Assembly: GCA_031177985.1 (NCBI GenBank)
Contig: JAPSJW010000005.1
Location: 62,001-126,000 of the forward strand
Length of the DNA: 64,000 bases
Direction: 5' to 3'
Source: Microbacteriaceae bacterium
GTDB taxonomy: Bacteria; Actinomycetota; Actinomycetes; Actinomycetales; Microbacteriaceae
Part shown: positions 34,080 through 44,780 of the stretch, piece by piece
Numbering within the stretch: the first letter of the stretch is position 1
Layout of the letters: each line of letters opens with the position of its first letter
Notes under the pieces: generated by a model
Database searches by the model: none
Seen by the model: the letters and a program-made list of their open reading frames with translations, nothing else
What the model was told of the DNA's origin: nothing
Position numbers and translations under genes: made by a program

Positions 34080-34675
34080 TACGCCGAGACGGCCGGCGGG
34101 TGGATGCCGCGCGACTCGAGAGCCGAGAAGACGCGCTCCGTCACCTCGTCGATCTGGCCGAGGCCGTCAACCTCGAGCAGCACGCCGCGGTCGCGGTAGG
34201 CGGCGATGAGGGGCTCCGTCTCGCGCAGGTAGACCTCCTGGCGGTGGCGGATCGCCTCCTCGGAGTCGTCGACGCGCCCCTGCTCGAGCGCACGCTTGCG
34301 CAGGCGCTGCACGATCTCCTCCTCGTCCGCGACGAGGCGCAGCACGATGTCGAGCGAGTGTCCGTGCGAGTCGAGCAGCTCGTCGAGGTAGCGCACCTGG
34401 TCGGGCGTGCGGGGGTAGCCGTCCAGCAGGAAGCCGCCGTCGGCATCCGCCTTCTGCAGCCGGTCCTCGACGAGGGCGTTGGTGAGGGTGTCGGGCACGT
34501 AGTCGCCCGCGTCGACGATCGCCTTGACCTGCAGGCCGAGCTCGGTGCCCTCCGCGATGTTCGAGCGGAAGATCTCACCCGTCGAGATCGTCGGGATGCG
34601 GTAGCGCTCGGCGATCCTCGCCGCCTGGGTTCCCTTGCCCGCCCCGGGCGGACCCACGATGAGCAGCCGGGTCAA
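34079..34675 (-). CDS. adk: Adenylate kinase
   Basis: A 198-residue adenylate kinase, short-lid form. P-loop GPPGAGKGT is at residues 8-16; [21 protein letters not shown] and [16 protein letters not shown] follow. The start is TTG 34675, which overlaps the secY stop as TTGA and has GAGGG about 9 nt upstream; no ATG or GTG nearby fits. A TTG start probably reduces output relative to secY. Confidence 0.96.
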   Translation of the reverse strand: MTRLLIVGPPGAGKGTQAARIAERYRIPTISTGEIFRSNIAEGTELGLQVKAIVDAGDYVPDTLTNALVEDRLQKADADGGFLLDGYPRTPDQVRYLDELLDSHGHSLDIVLRLVADEEEIVQRLRKRALEQGRVDDSEEAIRHRQEVYLRETEPLIAAYRDRGVLLEVDGLGQIDEVTERVFSALESRGIHPPAVSA

Positions 34676-35997
34676 CGGAGCAGACCCTCGTAGTGCCGCT
34701 GCTGCAGCTGCGAGTCGATCTGCTTCACCGTCTCGAGACCGACGCCGACGATGATCAGGATGCTGGCGCCGCCGAACGGGAAGTTCTGGTTGGCGCCGAC
34801 CGTCGCAAGGGCGATGAGCGGGATGAGGGCGATGAGACCGAGGTACAGCGAGCCGGGCAGCGTCACCCGGGTGAGCACGTAGTCCAGGTACTCGGCGGTG
34901 GGGCGGCCGGCGCGGATGCCGGGGATGAAGCCGCCGTACTTCTTCATGTTGTCGGCGACCTCCTCCGGGTTGAAGGTGATCGCGACGTAGAAGTACGTGA
35001 ACCCGACGATGAGCAGGAAGTAGACCGCCATGTAGAGCGGGTTGTCGCCCGAGGTCAGGTTGTTCTGGATCCAGACCACCCAGTCGGCGGGCGCCTGACC
35101 GGTCGTCGGCTGGTTGAACTGCGCGACCAGCGCCGGCAGGTAGAGCAGCGACGAGGCGAAGATGACCGGCACGACGCCGGCCATGTTGACCTTGATCGGG
35201 ATGTAGGTGTTGTTGCCGCCATAGGTGCGGCGACCCACCATGCGCTTCGCGTACTGCACGGGGATCCGCCGCTGCGACTGCTCGACGAAGATGACCGCGA
35301 TCATGATCACGATGCCGATCAGGATGACGGCGACGAACAGCTCCGGTCCGCGCGACTGCGCGATCGCCCAGAGCGACGACGGGAAGGTCGCGGCGATCGA
35401 GGTGAAGATCAGGAGCGACATGCCGTTGCCGATGCCGCGCTCGGTGATGAGCTCGCCGAGCCACATGATGAGTCCGGTGCCGGCGGTCATGGTGATGACC
35501 ATGAGCATGATCGCGTACCAGGACGAGTCGGTGATGAGCTGGCTGCACTCCGGCACGCCGGCGGTCGACGGGAAGAGGGCGCCCGAGCGGGCCACCGTGA
35601 TCAGCGTCGTCGACTGGAGGATGCCCAGGGCGATCGTGAGGTAGCGGGTGTACTGCGTCAGCTTCGCCTGGCCCGACTGGCCCTCCTTGTAGAGGGTGTC
35701 GAAGTGAGGGATCACGACGCGCAGCAGCTGCACGATGATCGACGCGGTGATGTACGGCATGATGCCGAGCGCGAAGACCGAGAGCTGCAGCAGAGCGCCG
35801 CCGCTGAACAGGTTCACGAGCTCATAGAGGCCCGATGCGTTGGCGTTGGCCGCGAGGCACAGCTGCACGTTGCCGAAGTCGACGAACGGCGCAGGGATGA
35901 ACGAGCCGAGCCGGAAGAGGGCGACGATGCCGAGGGTGAAGCCGATCTTGCGGCGCAAGTCGGGCGTGCGGAAGATCCGCGCTACGGCTCTGAACAC
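34672..35997 (-). CDS. secY: Preprotein translocase subunit SecY
   Basis: A 441-residue channel of the Sec translocon with ten membrane helices. Landmarks: [20 protein letters not shown] at the N-terminus (first helix), [15 protein letters not shown], and cytoplasmic loops with [22 protein letters not shown] 35997 has GGAGG 4 nt upstream; a longer frame to 36045 is not conserved. A strong hairpin separates it from rplO, so secY-adk-map may have its own expression level. Confidence 0.97.
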   Translation of the reverse strand: MFRAVARIFRTPDLRRKIGFTLGIVALFRLGSFIPAPFVDFGNVQLCLAANANASGLYELVNLFSGGALLQLSVFALGIMPYITASIIVQLLRVVIPHFDTLYKEGQSGQAKLTQYTRYLTIALGILQSTTLITVARSGALFPSTAGVPECSQLITDSSWYAIMLMVITMTAGTGLIMWLGELITERGIGNGMSLLIFTSIAATFPSSLWAIAQSRGPELFVAVILIGIVIMIAVIFVEQSQRRIPVQYAKRMVGRRTYGGNNTYIPIKVNMAGVVPVIFASSLLYLPALVAQFNQPTTGQAPADWVVWIQNNLTSGDNPLYMAVYFLLIVGFTYFYVAITFNPEEVADNMKKYGGFIPGIRAGRPTAEYLDYVLTRVTLPGSLYLGLIALIPLIALATVGANQNFPFGGASILIIVGVGLETVKQIDSQLQQRHYEGLLR

Positions 35998-36030
35998 CAG
36001 TCCTCCAGGTATTGCTTCTGATACAGCGAT

Positions 36031-36062
36031 CGGGTGGAGCCCCACGGCGGGGGCTCCACCCG
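36031..36062 (-). other. Hairpin (possible internal terminator/attenuator) between rplO and secY
   Basis: A perfect 13-bp stem (36031-36043 and 36050-36062) with a 6-nt loop starts 15 nt after the rplO stop. It is as strong as true terminators in this window but lies inside the spc operon, with no T tract. Confidence 0.75.
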
Positions 36063-36077
36063 TTCAGGCTGTAGCCG

Positions 36078-36821
36078 TTACTTTACAGAACCGCCGGCTG
36101 CGACGATCTTCTGCTCCGCGGAGCCCGAGACCTTGTCGACTGCGACGTTCAGCTTAACCGCGATGTCGCCCTGGCCGAGAACCTTGACCTTCTCGTTCTT
36201 GCGAACGGCACCCTTGGCGACGAGGTCGCTCACGGTGACCTCACCACCCTGGGGGTAGAGCTCGGCGAGCTTCTCGAGGTTCACGACCTGGTACTCGACG
36301 CGGAACGGGTTCTTGAACCCGCGCAGCTTCGGCGCACGCATCACGAAGTTGATGTTGCCGCCCTCGAAGCCGGGACGCATCGAGTAGCGGGCCTTCGTGC
36401 CCTTGGTTCCGCGACCGGCGGTCTTGCCCTTCGAGCCCTCACCGCGTCCGACGCGGGTGCGGTCCTTCTTGGCACCCGTGGCGGGGCGGAGGTGGTGCAC
36501 CTTGAGCACCTGCGGGCGGGCGACGTCGGCCGACTTGGCGGCGGCCTTCTTCGCAGCAGGCTTCGCAGCCGTCGTGGTCTCGGCGTCGCTCGCAGCGGCA
36601 TCCGTCGACTTCGCCGGGCTCTTGCGAGCCGGCGCCTTCTTCGGGGCCGCAGCGGCATCCGCGGTGTCGGCCTTGGCCGTCGTCTTCTTCGCGGCCGGCT
36701 TCTTCTCCGCAGCGGGAGCGTCAGCGGCGGCGGCGGCCTTCGCCGGTGCCTTGCGGGTGGTCGCCTTCTTGGGCGCCCCCTCGGCAGCGGCGGGCGCCTT
36801 CGCGTCCTTCTCTTCAGCCAT
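36078..36821 (-). CDS. rplO: 50S ribosomal protein L15 with histone H1-like N-terminal extension
   Basis: A 247-residue protein. The L15 core starts about residue 106 ([20 protein letters not shown]) and runs to the end. The first 103 or so residues are almost only Ala, Lys, Pro, Thr, Asp and Glu, with AAKK/PAKK repeats like histone H1 tails. The extension is in frame without break and starts at an ATG that overlaps the rpmD stop (TAATG), so it is part of the gene. Role of the extension unknown. Confidence 0.94.
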   Translation of the reverse strand: MAEEKDAKAPAAAEGAPKKATTRKAPAKAAAAADAPAAEKKPAAKKTTAKADTADAAAAPKKAPARKSPAKSTDAAASDAETTTAAKPAAKKAAAKSADVARPQVLKVHHLRPATGAKKDRTRVGRGEGSKGKTAGRGTKGTKARYSMRPGFEGGNINFVMRAPKLRGFKNPFRVEYQVVNLEKLAELYPQGGEVTVSDLVAKGAVRKNEKVKVLGQGDIAVKLNVAVDKVSGSAEQKIVAAGGSVK

Positions 36822-37006
36822 TAGTCAATCTCCTCGACCTTCACGAGGTGAGCGACAGCACGGACGTAGCCACGGTTCTGGGCGTTGTCCTCACGGACGA
36901 CGACATCACCGATGCGCTTGAGTCCGAGGCTGCGCAGCGTGTCGCGCTGGTCCTGCTTCTCACTGATCTTGGACTTGATCTGGGTCACCTTCAGGCGCGC
37001 GGCCAT
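36821..37006 (-). CDS. rpmD: 50S ribosomal protein L30
   Basis: A 61-residue L30: [20 protein letters not shown], then [16 protein letters not shown], the complete small-protein pattern. ATG 37006 overlaps the end of rpsE, and the stop overlaps rplO by 1 nt. Longer frames upstream are not conserved. Confidence 0.96.
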   Translation of the reverse strand: MAARLKVTQIKSKISEKQDQRDTLRSLGLKRIGDVVVREDNAQNRGYVRAVAHLVKVEEID

Positions 37007-37674
37007 CAGACACCTGCCTTCGCGTTCGCGGCCGCCTCGGCCTCGGCGCGCAGAAGGCGCGCCGGGACGACGTGGTCGACCTCGAGGCCACGACGTGCGG
37101 CGACCGCACGGGGCTCCTCGAGCTGCTTCAGGGCCTCCACCGTGGCGTGCACGATGTTGATCGTGTTCGACGAGCCGAGCGACTTGCTCAGCACGTCGTG
37201 CACCCCTGCGCACTCCAGCACGGCGCGGACGGGACCGCCCGCGATGACGCCGGTACCGGCGGATGCCGGACGCAGCAGCACGACACCGGCCGCGGCCTCG
37301 CCCTGCACGGGGTGGGGGATGGTGAGGCCGGAGCGCGGGACGCGGAAGAAGTTCTTCTTCGCCTCCTCGACGCCCTTCGAGATCGCCGTCGGCACCTCGC
37401 GGGCCTTGCCGTAGCCGACACCCACGAGACCGTTGCCGTCGCCCACGACGACGAGCGCCGTGAAGCTGAAGCGACGACCGCCCTTGACGACCTTCGAGAC
37501 GCGGTTGATCGTCACGACGCGCTCGAGGAACTGGCTCTTGTCGCTGTCGCGGCTGCCGCGGTCGCGGTTGGGGTTGCGCTCCCGGCTGCCACGGCGAGCC
37601 TCGCGAGGCTCGTTGCCGTTCTGCTCGGTCGACGCTGCGGTCTCCACGGGCGCGGAGCTCTCTTCGCTCGTCAC
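37006..37674 (-). CDS. rpsE: 30S ribosomal protein S5
   Basis: About 222 residues. The S5 core begins [20 protein letters not shown] and includes [17 protein letters not shown] and [20 protein letters not shown]. About 47 charged residues ([18 protein letters not shown]) precede it. I prefer GTG 37674, which has AGAGGA 6 nt upstream; a GTG at 37701 that overlaps the rplR stop would add nine residues. Involved in decoding fidelity; it lies in the spc operon. Confidence 0.95.
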   Translation of the reverse strand: MTSEESSAPVETAASTEQNGNEPREARRGSRERNPNRDRGSRDSDKSQFLERVVTINRVSKVVKGGRRFSFTALVVVGDGNGLVGVGYGKAREVPTAISKGVEEAKKNFFRVPRSGLTIPHPVQGEAAAGVVLLRPASAGTGVIAGGPVRAVLECAGVHDVLSKSLGSSNTINIVHATVEALKQLEEPRAVAARRGLEVDHVVPARLLRAEAEAAANAKAGV

Positions 37675-37697
37675 GTCCTGTCCTCTCGTTACATCGC

Positions 37698-38069
37698 TCA
37701 CAGGTTCAGCCCGCCTTCCCTGGCTCCGTCGGCGATCGCGGCGACGCGACCGGCGTAGCGGTTGCCACCGCGGTCGAAGACGACCGCCTCGACGCCGGCG
37801 CTCTTCGCGCGCTCGGCCACGAGCTCACCCACACGGCGAGCCTTTGCGGTCTTGTCGCCCTCGAAAGCGCGCAGACCGTCTTCCATCGTCGACGCAGAGG
37901 CCACGGTGTGGCCCTTGCTGTCGTCGACGACCTGAACGAACACGTGGCGCGCAGAGCGCGTCACGACGAGGCGCGGACGCTCCGGGGTGCCGGCGATCTT
38001 CTTGCGAAGGCGCGCGTGACGACGACCCTTGGCCGCGCTCTTGCTCTTGCCTCTGGTTCCGATAGCCAT
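37698..38069 (-). CDS. rplR: 50S ribosomal protein L18
   Basis: A 123-residue 5S rRNA-binding protein. Landmarks: [40 protein letters not shown] and [20 protein letters not shown]. The start codon is ATG, 2 nt after the rplF stop. Works with L5 in the central protuberance. Confidence 0.97.
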   Translation of the reverse strand: MAIGTRGKSKSAAKGRRHARLRKKIAGTPERPRLVVTRSARHVFVQVVDDSKGHTVASASTMEDGLRAFEGDKTAKARRVGELVAERAKSAGVEAVVFDRGGNRYAGRVAAIADGAREGGLNL

Positions 38070-38071
38070 GA

Positions 38072-38608
38072 CTACTTACCACTCTTTCCGGCCTTGCGGC
38101 GAACGTTCTCGCCTGCGTAGCGAACGCCCTTGCCCTTGTAGGGCTCGGGCTTGCGCAGCTTGCGGATGTTCGCAGCGACCTCGCCGACGGCCTGCTTGTC
38201 GATGCCGCTGACGGTCAGCTTGTTGTTGCCCTCGACCGTGAAGCTGATGCCCGCGGGGGGCTCAACCGTGATCGGGTGCGAGTATCCGAGGGCGAACTCG
38301 ACCGAGCTGCCCTTCGCCTGCACGCGGTAACCGGTGCCGACGACCTCGAGGCCCTTGCTGTAGCCCTCGGTGACGCCGATGATCTGGTTCGCGATGAGCG
38401 TGCGGGTGAGGCCGTGCAGCGAGCGCGACGCGCGCTCGTCGTCGGGACGGGTGACGAGCACCTGGCCGTCCTCGAGCTGCACCTGGATGGGGCTGGCCAC
38501 GGTGAGGCTGAGCTCGCCCTTGGGGCCCTTGACGGTGACGGCGGAGCCGTCGACCTTGACGTCGACCCCGGCAGGGATCGTGATGGGGAGTCTTCCGATT
38601 CGCGACAT
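38072..38608 (-). CDS. rplF: 50S ribosomal protein L6
   Basis: A 178-residue L6 near the factor-binding site. It begins [20 protein letters not shown] and ends with [20 protein letters not shown] plus a basic tail. Both L6 repeats are complete. ATG 38608; the rpsH stop lies 6 nt upstream. Confidence 0.97.
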   Translation of the reverse strand: MSRIGRLPITIPAGVDVKVDGSAVTVKGPKGELSLTVASPIQVQLEDGQVLVTRPDDERASRSLHGLTRTLIANQIIGVTEGYSKGLEVVGTGYRVQAKGSSVEFALGYSHPITVEPPAGISFTVEGNNKLTVSGIDKQAVGEVAANIRKLRKPEPYKGKGVRYAGENVRRKAGKSGK

Positions 38609-38614
38609 GTCAGG

Positions 38615-39013
38615 TCACCACACGTAGGCGAGGACTTCCCCGCCGACGCCCTTCCGAGTTGCCTCACGGTCGGTCAGCAGACCGGAGGAGGTGGACAGGA
38701 TCGCGACGCCGAGGCCGCCGAGCACCTTGGGGATCTCGGTCGACTTCGCGTAGACGCGGAGGCCGGGCTTCGACACGCGCTTGATGCCGGCGATCGACCG
38801 CTCGCGGTTCGGGCCGTACTTCAGGTCGATCACGAGACTCTGGCCCACGCGGGCGTCCTCGACCTTCCAGTCGGAGATGTAACCCTCCGCCTTCAGGATG
38901 TTCGCGATGTTGGTCTTGAGCTTGCTGCTCGGGAGCGTGACTCGGTCGAGGTACGCCGAGTTCGCATTGCGCAGTCTGGTCAGCAGGTCTGCGACCGGAT
39001 CTGTCATCGTCAT
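38615..39013 (-). CDS. rpsH: 30S ribosomal protein S8
   Basis: A 132-residue S8, the 16S central-domain binder and translational repressor of spc operons in E. coli. It shows [20 protein letters not shown] and IAILSTSSG-type C-terminal sequence ([20 protein letters not shown]). ATG 39013 gives the family length; ATG 39007 is an alternative. It follows rplE after 70 nt, with no rpsN between. Confidence 0.96.
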   Translation of the reverse strand: MTMTDPVADLLTRLRNANSAYLDRVTLPSSKLKTNIANILKAEGYISDWKVEDARVGQSLVIDLKYGPNRERSIAGIKRVSKPGLRVYAKSTEIPKVLGGLGVAILSTSSGLLTDREATRKGVGGEVLAYVW

Positions 39014-39083
39014 GGTGTTAGGTTCTCTCTCTCGATCGGTTTCGACTCCCGGTACACCGGGGCCGACCTCTCCGATGGGTGGG

Positions 39084-39674
39084 TCAGGCGCTCTCGGCCG
39101 AGCGGAAGGGGAAGCCGAGCGCGCGCAGCAGGGCGCGACCCTCGTCATCCGTCTTCGCCGTGGTCACGACGGTGATGTCGAAACCGCGCACGCGGTCGAT
39201 CTTGTCCTGGTCGATCTCGTGGAACATGGACTGCTCGGTGAGACCGAAGGTGTAGTTGCCGTGGCCGTCGAACTGACGGTCGGACAGGCCGCGGAAGTCG
39301 CGGATGCGGGGAAGAGCCAGCGACAGCAGGCGGTCGAGGAACTCCCACGCGCGGTCGCCGCGAAGCGTGACGTGAGCGCCGATCGCCTGTCCCTCGCGCA
39401 GCTTGAACTGCGCGATCGACTTGCGGGCGAAGTTCACCTGCGGCTTCTGGCCGGTGATCTGGGTCAGGTCGCGCACGGCGCCGTCGATGATCTTGCCGTC
39501 GCGAGCAGCCTCGCCGACGCCGGTGTTGACGACGACCTTCACGATGCCGGGCACCTGGTGCACGTTGGCGTAGCCGAACTGCTCGGTGAGGCTCTGAACG
39601 ATCTCGTTCTTGTACTTCTGCTTCAGGCGCGGCTGGATCTTGCCAGCCGGCGCGGCAGTAGCGGTGTCGGTCAT
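39084..39674 (-). CDS. rplE: 50S ribosomal protein L5
   Basis: A 196-residue L5 that binds 5S rRNA and forms bridge B1b with S13. Landmarks: [40 protein letters not shown], and [20 protein letters not shown]. The start ATG overlaps the rplX stop by 1 nt (TAATG). Confidence 0.97.
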   Translation of the reverse strand: MTDTATAAPAGKIQPRLKQKYKNEIVQSLTEQFGYANVHQVPGIVKVVVNTGVGEAARDGKIIDGAVRDLTQITGQKPQVNFARKSIAQFKLREGQAIGAHVTLRGDRAWEFLDRLLSLALPRIRDFRGLSDRQFDGHGNYTFGLTEQSMFHEIDQDKIDRVRGFDITVVTTAKTDDEGRALLRALGFPFRSAESA

Positions 39675-40033
39675 TAGAGGTCCTTACCTGACTTCTTCGC
39701 GTAACGGACGCGGACGGTCTTGGTGACGCCGTCCTTCTCGACCGTCTCGGTGCGGAAGCCGACGCGGGTCGGCTCCTTGGTCTCCGGGTCGACGAGTGCG
39801 ACCTTCGAGATGTGGATGGGCGCCTCGTGCGTCTCGATACCGCCGGTCTTCGTGCCGCGCTGGGTCTGGCCGACCCGAACGTGCTTGGTCACGAAGTTGA
39901 CGCCCTCGACGATCACGCGGTCCTGGTCCCGGAGGACCTCGATGACGCGACCCTGCTTGCCGCGGTCTCCGCCGCGCTCCTGCGTCGGGCCGCTGATGAC
40001 CTGCACCAGGTCGCCCTTCTTGATGTTGGCCAT
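39674..40033 (-). CDS. rplX: 50S ribosomal protein L24
   Basis: A 119-residue KOW-domain protein that initiates 50S assembly. [20 protein letters not shown] and [20 protein letters not shown] are typical. The start codon is ATG, 2 nt after the rplN stop. Confidence 0.97.
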   Translation of the reverse strand: MANIKKGDLVQVISGPTQERGGDRGKQGRVIEVLRDQDRVIVEGVNFVTKHVRVGQTQRGTKTGGIETHEAPIHISKVALVDPETKEPTRVGFRTETVEKDGVTKTVRVRYAKKSGKDL

Positions 40034-40035
40034 GA

Positions 40036-40404
40036 TCAGATCACTTCCGGTGCGAGCGAGATGATCTTCATGAACCGCTTGTCGCGAAGCTCGCGACCGA
40101 CCGGTCCGAAGATGCGGGTCCCGCGAGGGTCGCCGTCGTTCTTGAGGATGACGGCGGCGTTCTCGTCGAACTTGATGTAGGAGCCGTCCTGGCGACGCGT
40201 CTGCTTGACGGTGCGCACGATGACGGCCTTGACGACGTCGCCCTTCTTGACGTTGCCGCCGGGGATCGCGTCCTTGACGGTCGCGACGATGACGTCGCCG
40301 AGGCCGGCGTAACGCCGACCCGAACCGCCGAGCACGCGGATGGTGAGCAGCTCCTTGGCGCCGGTGTTGTCGGCGACCTTCAGTCGGGATTCCTGCTGGA
40401 TCAT
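40036..40404 (-). CDS. rplN: 50S ribosomal protein L14
   Basis: A 122-residue L14, highly conserved: [20 protein letters not shown] at the start and [20 protein letters not shown] near the end. It contacts 16S rRNA in bridge B5. A GGAGG-rich stretch lies before the ATG. Confidence 0.98.
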   Translation of the reverse strand: MIQQESRLKVADNTGAKELLTIRVLGGSGRRYAGLGDVIVATVKDAIPGGNVKKGDVVKAVIVRTVKQTRRQDGSYIKFDENAAVILKNDGDPRGTRIFGPVGRELRDKRFMKIISLAPEVI

Positions 40405-40438
40405 GTCTGTTCTCCTCCTTCAGCCGAGTAGGCGGGGC

Positions 40439-40753
40439 CTACTTGGCCTTCTCCAGGATCTCGACCAGGCGCCAGCGCTTGGTGGCCGACAGCGGACGCG
40501 TCTCGCTGATGGTGACGAGGTCGCCGACACCAGCGGTGTTCTGCTCGTCGTGCGCCTTCACCTTCGAGGTGCGGCGGATGACCTTGCCGTAGAGCGGGTG
40601 CTTCACGCGGTCCTCGACCTCGACGACGATGGTCTTGTCCATCTTGTCGCTGACGACGTAGCCGCGGCGGGCCTTGCGGTAACCGCGCGCCGCCTCGTCC
40701 TTGACGTCGTGGGCGGCCGACTCGTGGCCGGCCGACGTGTCCGTCTTCGCCAT
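40439..40753 (-). CDS. rpsQ: 30S ribosomal protein S17
   Basis: A 104-residue S17. The OB-fold core starts [20 protein letters not shown]; about 26 extra residues precede it ([20 protein letters not shown] and onward). The core ends [20 protein letters not shown]. It lies 2 nt behind rpmC, in the usual order rplP-rpmC-rpsQ. Confidence 0.96.
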   Translation of the reverse strand: MAKTDTSAGHESAAHDVKDEAARGYRKARRGYVVSDKMDKTIVVEVEDRVKHPLYGKVIRRTSKVKAHDEQNTAGVGDLVTISETRPLSATKRWRLVEILEKAK

Positions 40754-40755
40754 GA

Positions 40756-41073
40756 TCAGGCCTCCTCAGGCTTGTCGGTGGAGGAGGCCTCAGCGGCCTC
40801 CGCCTTCTTGCTCTTGCGAGTGGTCTTCGCGGGCACCTCGATCGTGGCCGGGGTGGCCCTGATGCCGAGCTCGCGCTCGCGGATGACCGTGTAGATGCGG
40901 GCGATGTCGCGCTTGACGGCGCGCAGACGCCCGTGGCTCTCGAGCTGGCCGGTTGCGGCCTGGAAGCGCAGGTTGAACAGCTCCTCCTTGGCCTTCTTGA
41001 GCTCGTCGAGCAGGCGCTCGTCCTCGAAGGTGTCGAGCTCGGACGGAGCGAGCTCCTTGGATCCGATCGCCAT
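40756..41073 (-). CDS. rpmC: 50S ribosomal protein L29 with charged C-terminal extension
   Basis: A 105-residue protein, longer than the usual 60-75. The L29 helical hairpin ([40 protein letters not shown]) occupies about residues 17-77. A Lys-, Glu- and Ala-rich tail follows ([20 protein letters not shown]). ATG 41073 overlaps the rplP stop by 1 nt. L29 lies by the exit tunnel and helps dock trigger factor and SRP. Confidence 0.95.
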   Translation of the reverse strand: MAIGSKELAPSELDTFEDERLLDELKKAKEELFNLRFQAATGQLESHGRLRAVKRDIARIYTVIRERELGIRATPATIEVPAKTTRKSKKAEAAEASSTDKPEEA

Positions 41074-41492
41074 TACGCGTCGCCCTCCTCGCGCTTGATG
41101 ATGCGTGCCTTGAGCGGCAGCTTGTGAATGGCACGGGTCATGGCCTCACGAGCGAGTTCCTCGTTGACGCCCGCGACCTCGAAGAGGACGCGACCCGGCT
41201 TGACGTTGGCGACCCACCACTCCGGCGAGCCCTTACCGGAACCCATGCGGGTCTCGGCGGGCTTCTTCGTGAGCGGACGGTCGGGGTAGATGTTGATCCA
41301 GACCTTGCCGCCACGCTTGATGTGACGGGTCATCGCGATACGCGCGGCCTCGATCTGACGGTTGGTGACGTAGGCAGGCGTGATCGCCTGGATGCCGAAC
41401 TCGCCGAAGCTGACCTTCGTGCCGCCGGTGGCCTGGCCACTGCGACCCGGGTGGTGCTGCTTGCGGTGCTTGACCTTACGGGGGATGAGCAT
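41073..41492 (-). CDS. rplP: 50S ribosomal protein L16
   Basis: A 139-residue L16 next to the A-site tRNA. It begins [20 protein letters not shown] and includes [20 protein letters not shown] and [20 protein letters not shown], all invariant landmarks. ATG 41492; it follows rpsC by 3 nt. Confidence 0.97.
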   Translation of the reverse strand: MLIPRKVKHRKQHHPGRSGQATGGTKVSFGEFGIQAITPAYVTNRQIEAARIAMTRHIKRGGKVWINIYPDRPLTKKPAETRMGSGKGSPEWWVANVKPGRVLFEVAGVNEELAREAMTRAIHKLPLKARIIKREEGDA

Positions 41493-41495
41493 GTT

Positions 41496-42260
41496 CTAGC
41501 CTTCCGCTCCCACGGCGGCCGGAGCCGCGTCCTGACGGGGAGCCGAGCCACGACGGCCGCCGCGGTCGCCGCGCTCGGGGCGCGAGGACTTCTGGGTGGC
41601 CTGCTCGCGAGCGAGCTCCTTGTTGGTGATGTCGCCCTTGTAGATCCACACCTTCACGCCGATGCGACCGAAGGTGGTGCGCGCCTCGTAGAAGCCGTAG
41701 TCGATGTTCGCGCGGAGCGTGTGCAGGGGCACGCGGCCCTCGCGGTAGAACTCCGAGCGGCTCATCTCGGCGCCGCCGAGACGGCCGGAGACCTGGATGC
41801 GGACACCCTTGGCGCCGGCGCGCTGGGCGCCCTGCAGGCCCTTGCGCATCGCGCGACGGAACGCCACGCGAGCGCTGAGCTGCTCGGCGATGCCCTGGGC
41901 GACGAGCTGTGCCTCGGCCTCGGGGTTCTTGACCTCGAGGATGTTGAGCTGGATCTGCTTGCTCGTGAGCTTCTCGAGGTCGGAGCGGATGCGCTCGGCC
42001 TCGGCGCCACGGCGGCCGATGACGATGCCCGGACGCGCCGTGTGGATGTCCACGCGGACGCGGTCACGGGTGCGCTCGATCTCGATGCGGGCGACGCCCG
42101 CACGGTCGAGGGTGGTCTTCAGCATCTGACGGATGCGCACGTCCTCGGCGACGTAGTCGCTGTAGCGCTGACCCGCCTTGGTCGAGTCCGCGAACCACCG
42201 CGACACGTGGTCGGTCGTGATGCCCAGACGGAAGCCGTAGGGATTGACTTTCTGGCCCAT
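41496..42260 (-). CDS. rpsC: 30S ribosomal protein S3
   Basis: A 254-residue S3 with the N-terminal [20 protein letters not shown], a type 2 KH domain ([20 protein letters not shown]) and the S3 C-terminal domain. After about residue 215 a disordered Arg/Gly/Ser/Ala tail follows ([17 protein letters not shown]). S3 forms part of the mRNA entry channel. The ATG overlaps the rplV stop by 1 nt. Confidence 0.97.
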   Translation of the reverse strand: MGQKVNPYGFRLGITTDHVSRWFADSTKAGQRYSDYVAEDVRIRQMLKTTLDRAGVARIEIERTRDRVRVDIHTARPGIVIGRRGAEAERIRSDLEKLTSKQIQLNILEVKNPEAEAQLVAQGIAEQLSARVAFRRAMRKGLQGAQRAGAKGVRIQVSGRLGGAEMSRSEFYREGRVPLHTLRANIDYGFYEARTTFGRIGVKVWIYKGDITNKELAREQATQKSSRPERGDRGGRRGSAPRQDAAPAAVGAEG

Positions 42261-42658
42261 TACTTCTTTCCTGCCTTCTTCGAGGCGTTCGCGAGGTTCT
42301 CGTCCTCGTCCGGCGTCGCGAGCACGACGGTGATGTGGCTCGTGCGCTTGAGGATCTGGAAGGCGCGGCCCTGAGCGCGCGGCCGGAACCGCTTCAGGGT
42401 CGTTCCCTCGTCGACGTACGCTGCCGAGACGAACAGGTCCTGCTCGTCCAGGAAGGTGTTCGAGGCATCCGCCTTGACGCGAGCGTTCGCGATCGCGGAA
42501 GCGACGAGCTTGTACACCGGCTCGCTCGCACCCTGGGGTGCGAACTTCAGGATCGCGAGCGCCTCCTGAGCCTGCTTGCCGCGGATCAGGTTGACGACGC
42601 GACGAGCCTTCTGGGGCGTGACGCGGATGTGTCGCACACGGGCGATCGACTCCACCAT
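42260..42658 (-). CDS. rplV: 50S ribosomal protein L22
   Basis: A 132-residue L22 whose loop lines the exit tunnel. [20 protein letters not shown] starts the core and [20 protein letters not shown] is the conserved loop region; macrolide-type loop changes are not evident. The start codon is ATG, 25 nt after rpsS. Confidence 0.97.
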   Translation of the reverse strand: MVESIARVRHIRVTPQKARRVVNLIRGKQAQEALAILKFAPQGASEPVYKLVASAIANARVKADASNTFLDEQDLFVSAAYVDEGTTLKRFRPRAQGRAFQILKRTSHITVVLATPDEDENLANASKKAGKK

Positions 42659-42683
42659 CTCTACTCCTCCTTACGCCCCCGCG

Positions 42684-42965
42684 TCAGCGGCGGCGACCCT
42701 TCTTGTCGTCCTTCTCGTGACCGCGGAAGGTGCGGGTGGGCGCGAACTCGCCGAGCTTGTGGCCCACCATGGTCTCGGTGACGAACACCGGGATGTGCTT
42801 GCGACCGTCGTGGACGGCGATCGTGTGACCCAGCATGGCCGGCACGATCATGCTGCGACGCGACCAGGTGCGGATGACGTTCTTGTTGTTCGCCTCGTTC
42901 GCGGCGACGACCTTGCGGAGCAGGTGGTCGTCGACGAAGGGGCCCTTCTTGAGACTGCGCGGCAT
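42684..42965 (-). CDS. rpsS: 30S ribosomal protein S19
   Basis: A 93-residue S19: [40 protein letters not shown] and [20 protein letters not shown] cover the whole family pattern. It sits in the 30S head near bridge B1. Start ATG 42965, 15 nt behind rplB. Confidence 0.98.
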   Translation of the reverse strand: MPRSLKKGPFVDDHLLRKVVAANEANNKNVIRTWSRRSMIVPAMLGHTIAVHDGRKHIPVFVTETMVGHKLGEFAPTRTFRGHEKDDKKGRRR

Positions 42966-42980
42966 CTTCTCGATCTCCTA

Positions 42981-43817
42981 CTAGCGCTTCTTGCCGACGG
43001 TGCGACGACGGACGATGAGCTTGTCGCTCGGCTGGTTCGGCTTGCGGGTGCGTCCCTCGGACTGACCCCACGGGCTGACCGGGTGACGTCCACCGGAGGT
43101 CTTGCCCTCACCACCACCGTGGGGGTGGTCGATCGGGTTCATCGCGACACCACGCACCGTCGGGCGGACGCCCTTCCAGCGCTTGCGGCCGGCCTTGCCC
43201 CAGTTGATGTTCGACTGCTCGGCGTTGCCGACCTCGCCGATCGTCGCGCGGCAGCGCGCGTCGACGTTGCGGATCTCACCGGAGGGCATGCGCAGCTGGG
43301 CGTAGGGGCCGTCCTTGGCGACGAGACGAACGGATGCACCGGCCGAGCGCGCGATCTTCGCGCCTCCGCCCGGCTTCAGCTCGATCGCGTGCACGACGGT
43401 ACCGACGGGGATGTTGCGCAGCGGCAGGTTGTTGCCCGGCTTGATGTCCGCGCCGGCACCCGACTCGATGATGTCGCCCTGGTTCAGCTTGTTCGGAGCC
43501 AGGATGTAGCGCTTGGTGCCGTCCACGAAGTGGAGCAGCGCGATGCGCGCGGTGCGGTTCGGGTCGTACTCGATGTGCGCGACCTTGGCGTTGACGCCGT
43601 CCTTGTCGTGACGACGGAAGTCGATCACGCGGTACTGGCGCTTGTGGCCACCGCCGATGTGGCGGGTGGTGATGCGACCGGACGAGTTGCGGCCACCGGT
43701 CTTCGGGAGCGGACGCAGCAGCGACTTCTCCGGCGTCGACCGGGTGATCTCGGCGAAGTCGGAGACGGACGAACCGCGGCGACCCGGCGTCGTGGGCTTG
43801 TACTTGCGAATAGCCAT
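42981..43817 (-). CDS. rplB: 50S ribosomal protein L2
   Basis: A 278-residue L2, near the peptidyl transferase centre. It begins [20 protein letters not shown] and has [20 protein letters not shown]. The C-terminal [20 protein letters not shown] contains the His implicated in peptide bond formation. The start codon is ATG. Confidence 0.98.
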   Translation of the reverse strand: MAIRKYKPTTPGRRGSSVSDFAEITRSTPEKSLLRPLPKTGGRNSSGRITTRHIGGGHKRQYRVIDFRRHDKDGVNAKVAHIEYDPNRTARIALLHFVDGTKRYILAPNKLNQGDIIESGAGADIKPGNNLPLRNIPVGTVVHAIELKPGGGAKIARSAGASVRLVAKDGPYAQLRMPSGEIRNVDARCRATIGEVGNAEQSNINWGKAGRKRWKGVRPTVRGVAMNPIDHPHGGGEGKTSGGRHPVSPWGQSEGRTRKPNQPSDKLIVRRRTVGKKR

Positions 43818-43834
43818 GTTCTTCTTCCCCTGCC

Positions 43835-44134
43835 TCAGCCGACAGCCGTGAAGATGTCGATGGAGCCGGACTTGAGCGTGACGATGGCGCGCTTGGTGTC
43901 CTTGCGCTTGCCGATGCCGAAACGCGTGCGGCGGGTCTTGCCGGAGCGGTTGAGCGTGTTCACCGACGCCACCTGAACGCCGAAGATCTTCTCGATGGCG
44001 AGCTTGATCTCGGTCTTGTTCGAGCGGGGGTCGACGACGAACGTGTACTTGCCGTCGTCGATCAGGCCGTAGCTCTTCTCGGAGACGACGGGCGCGATGA
44101 TGACGTCGCGCGGGTCCTTGTTGGCCGCGGTCAT
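43835..44134 (-). CDS. rplW: 50S ribosomal protein L23
   Basis: A 99-residue L23 at the tunnel exit, docking site for trigger factor and [23 protein letters not shown] and [20 protein letters not shown] are typical. ATG 44134 overlaps rplD by 4 bp (ATGA). Confidence 0.97.
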   Translation of the reverse strand: MTAANKDPRDVIIAPVVSEKSYGLIDDGKYTFVVDPRSNKTEIKLAIEKIFGVQVASVNTLNRSGKTRRTRFGIGKRKDTKRAIVTLKSGSIDIFTAVG

Positions 44135-44778
44135 GCGGACACCTCCTTGCGGGCCTTGGCCGCCACGAAGGCGTCGAAGGCGTTCTTCGTGAAGACGACG
44201 TCGTCGCTGCGCAGCACGTCGTAGGCGTTGAGCTGGTCGACGGCGAGCACGTGCAGGTTCTTGAGGTTCCGCACGCTCTTGAGGCTGACCTGGTCGTCGC
44301 GGTCGAGCACGACCAGGACGTTCTTGCCGGTGGCGACGGCGGTGATCACCGCGACGGCCGACTTGGTCGACGGGGCGTCGCCCTCGACGAGCGAGGAGAC
44401 GACGTGGAGGCGGTCACCGCGGGCCCGGTCGGAGAGGGCGCCGAGCAGGGCTGCGGCGACCATTTTCTTGGGGGTGCGCTGGGCGTAGTCGCGCGGCACG
44501 GGACCGTGGACGATGCCACCGCCCTTGTGCTCGGGTGCGCGGATCGAGCCCTGACGGCTGCGACCGGTGCCCTTCTGCTTGAACGGCTTGCGACCGGCGC
44601 CGCTGACCTCACCACGGTTCTTGGTCTTGTGCGTGCCCTGGCGCGCTGCTGCGAGCTGGGCGACGACGACCTGGTGGATGAGGGGGACGTTGGTCTGCAC
44701 GTCGAAGAGGTTCGCGGGGAGGTCGACCGAACCGGACTTCTTGCCCTTGGGGTCGACGACGTCGAGCGAGGTAGCCAT
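44131..44778 (-). CDS. rplD: 50S ribosomal protein L4
   Basis: A 215-residue L4. The tunnel loop has [20 protein letters not shown] and [20 protein letters not shown]. In E. coli L4 represses its own operon; no equivalent leader is recognisable here. The start codon is ATG, 2 nt after rplC. Confidence 0.97.
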   Translation of the reverse strand: MATSLDVVDPKGKKSGSVDLPANLFDVQTNVPLIHQVVVAQLAAARQGTHKTKNRGEVSGAGRKPFKQKGTGRSRQGSIRAPEHKGGGIVHGPVPRDYAQRTPKKMVAAALLGALSDRARGDRLHVVSSLVEGDAPSTKSAVAVITAVATGKNVLVVLDRDDQVSLKSVRNLKNLHVLAVDQLNAYDVLRSDDVVFTKNAFDAFVAAKARKEVSA

Positions 44779-44780
44779 GA

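Noticed and set aside
37675-37701. Longer start for rpsE at GTG 37701
   Set aside because: GTG 37674 has AGAGGA at 6 nt and fits relatives' N-termini as I know them; the longer start has no SD. It cannot be fully excluded.
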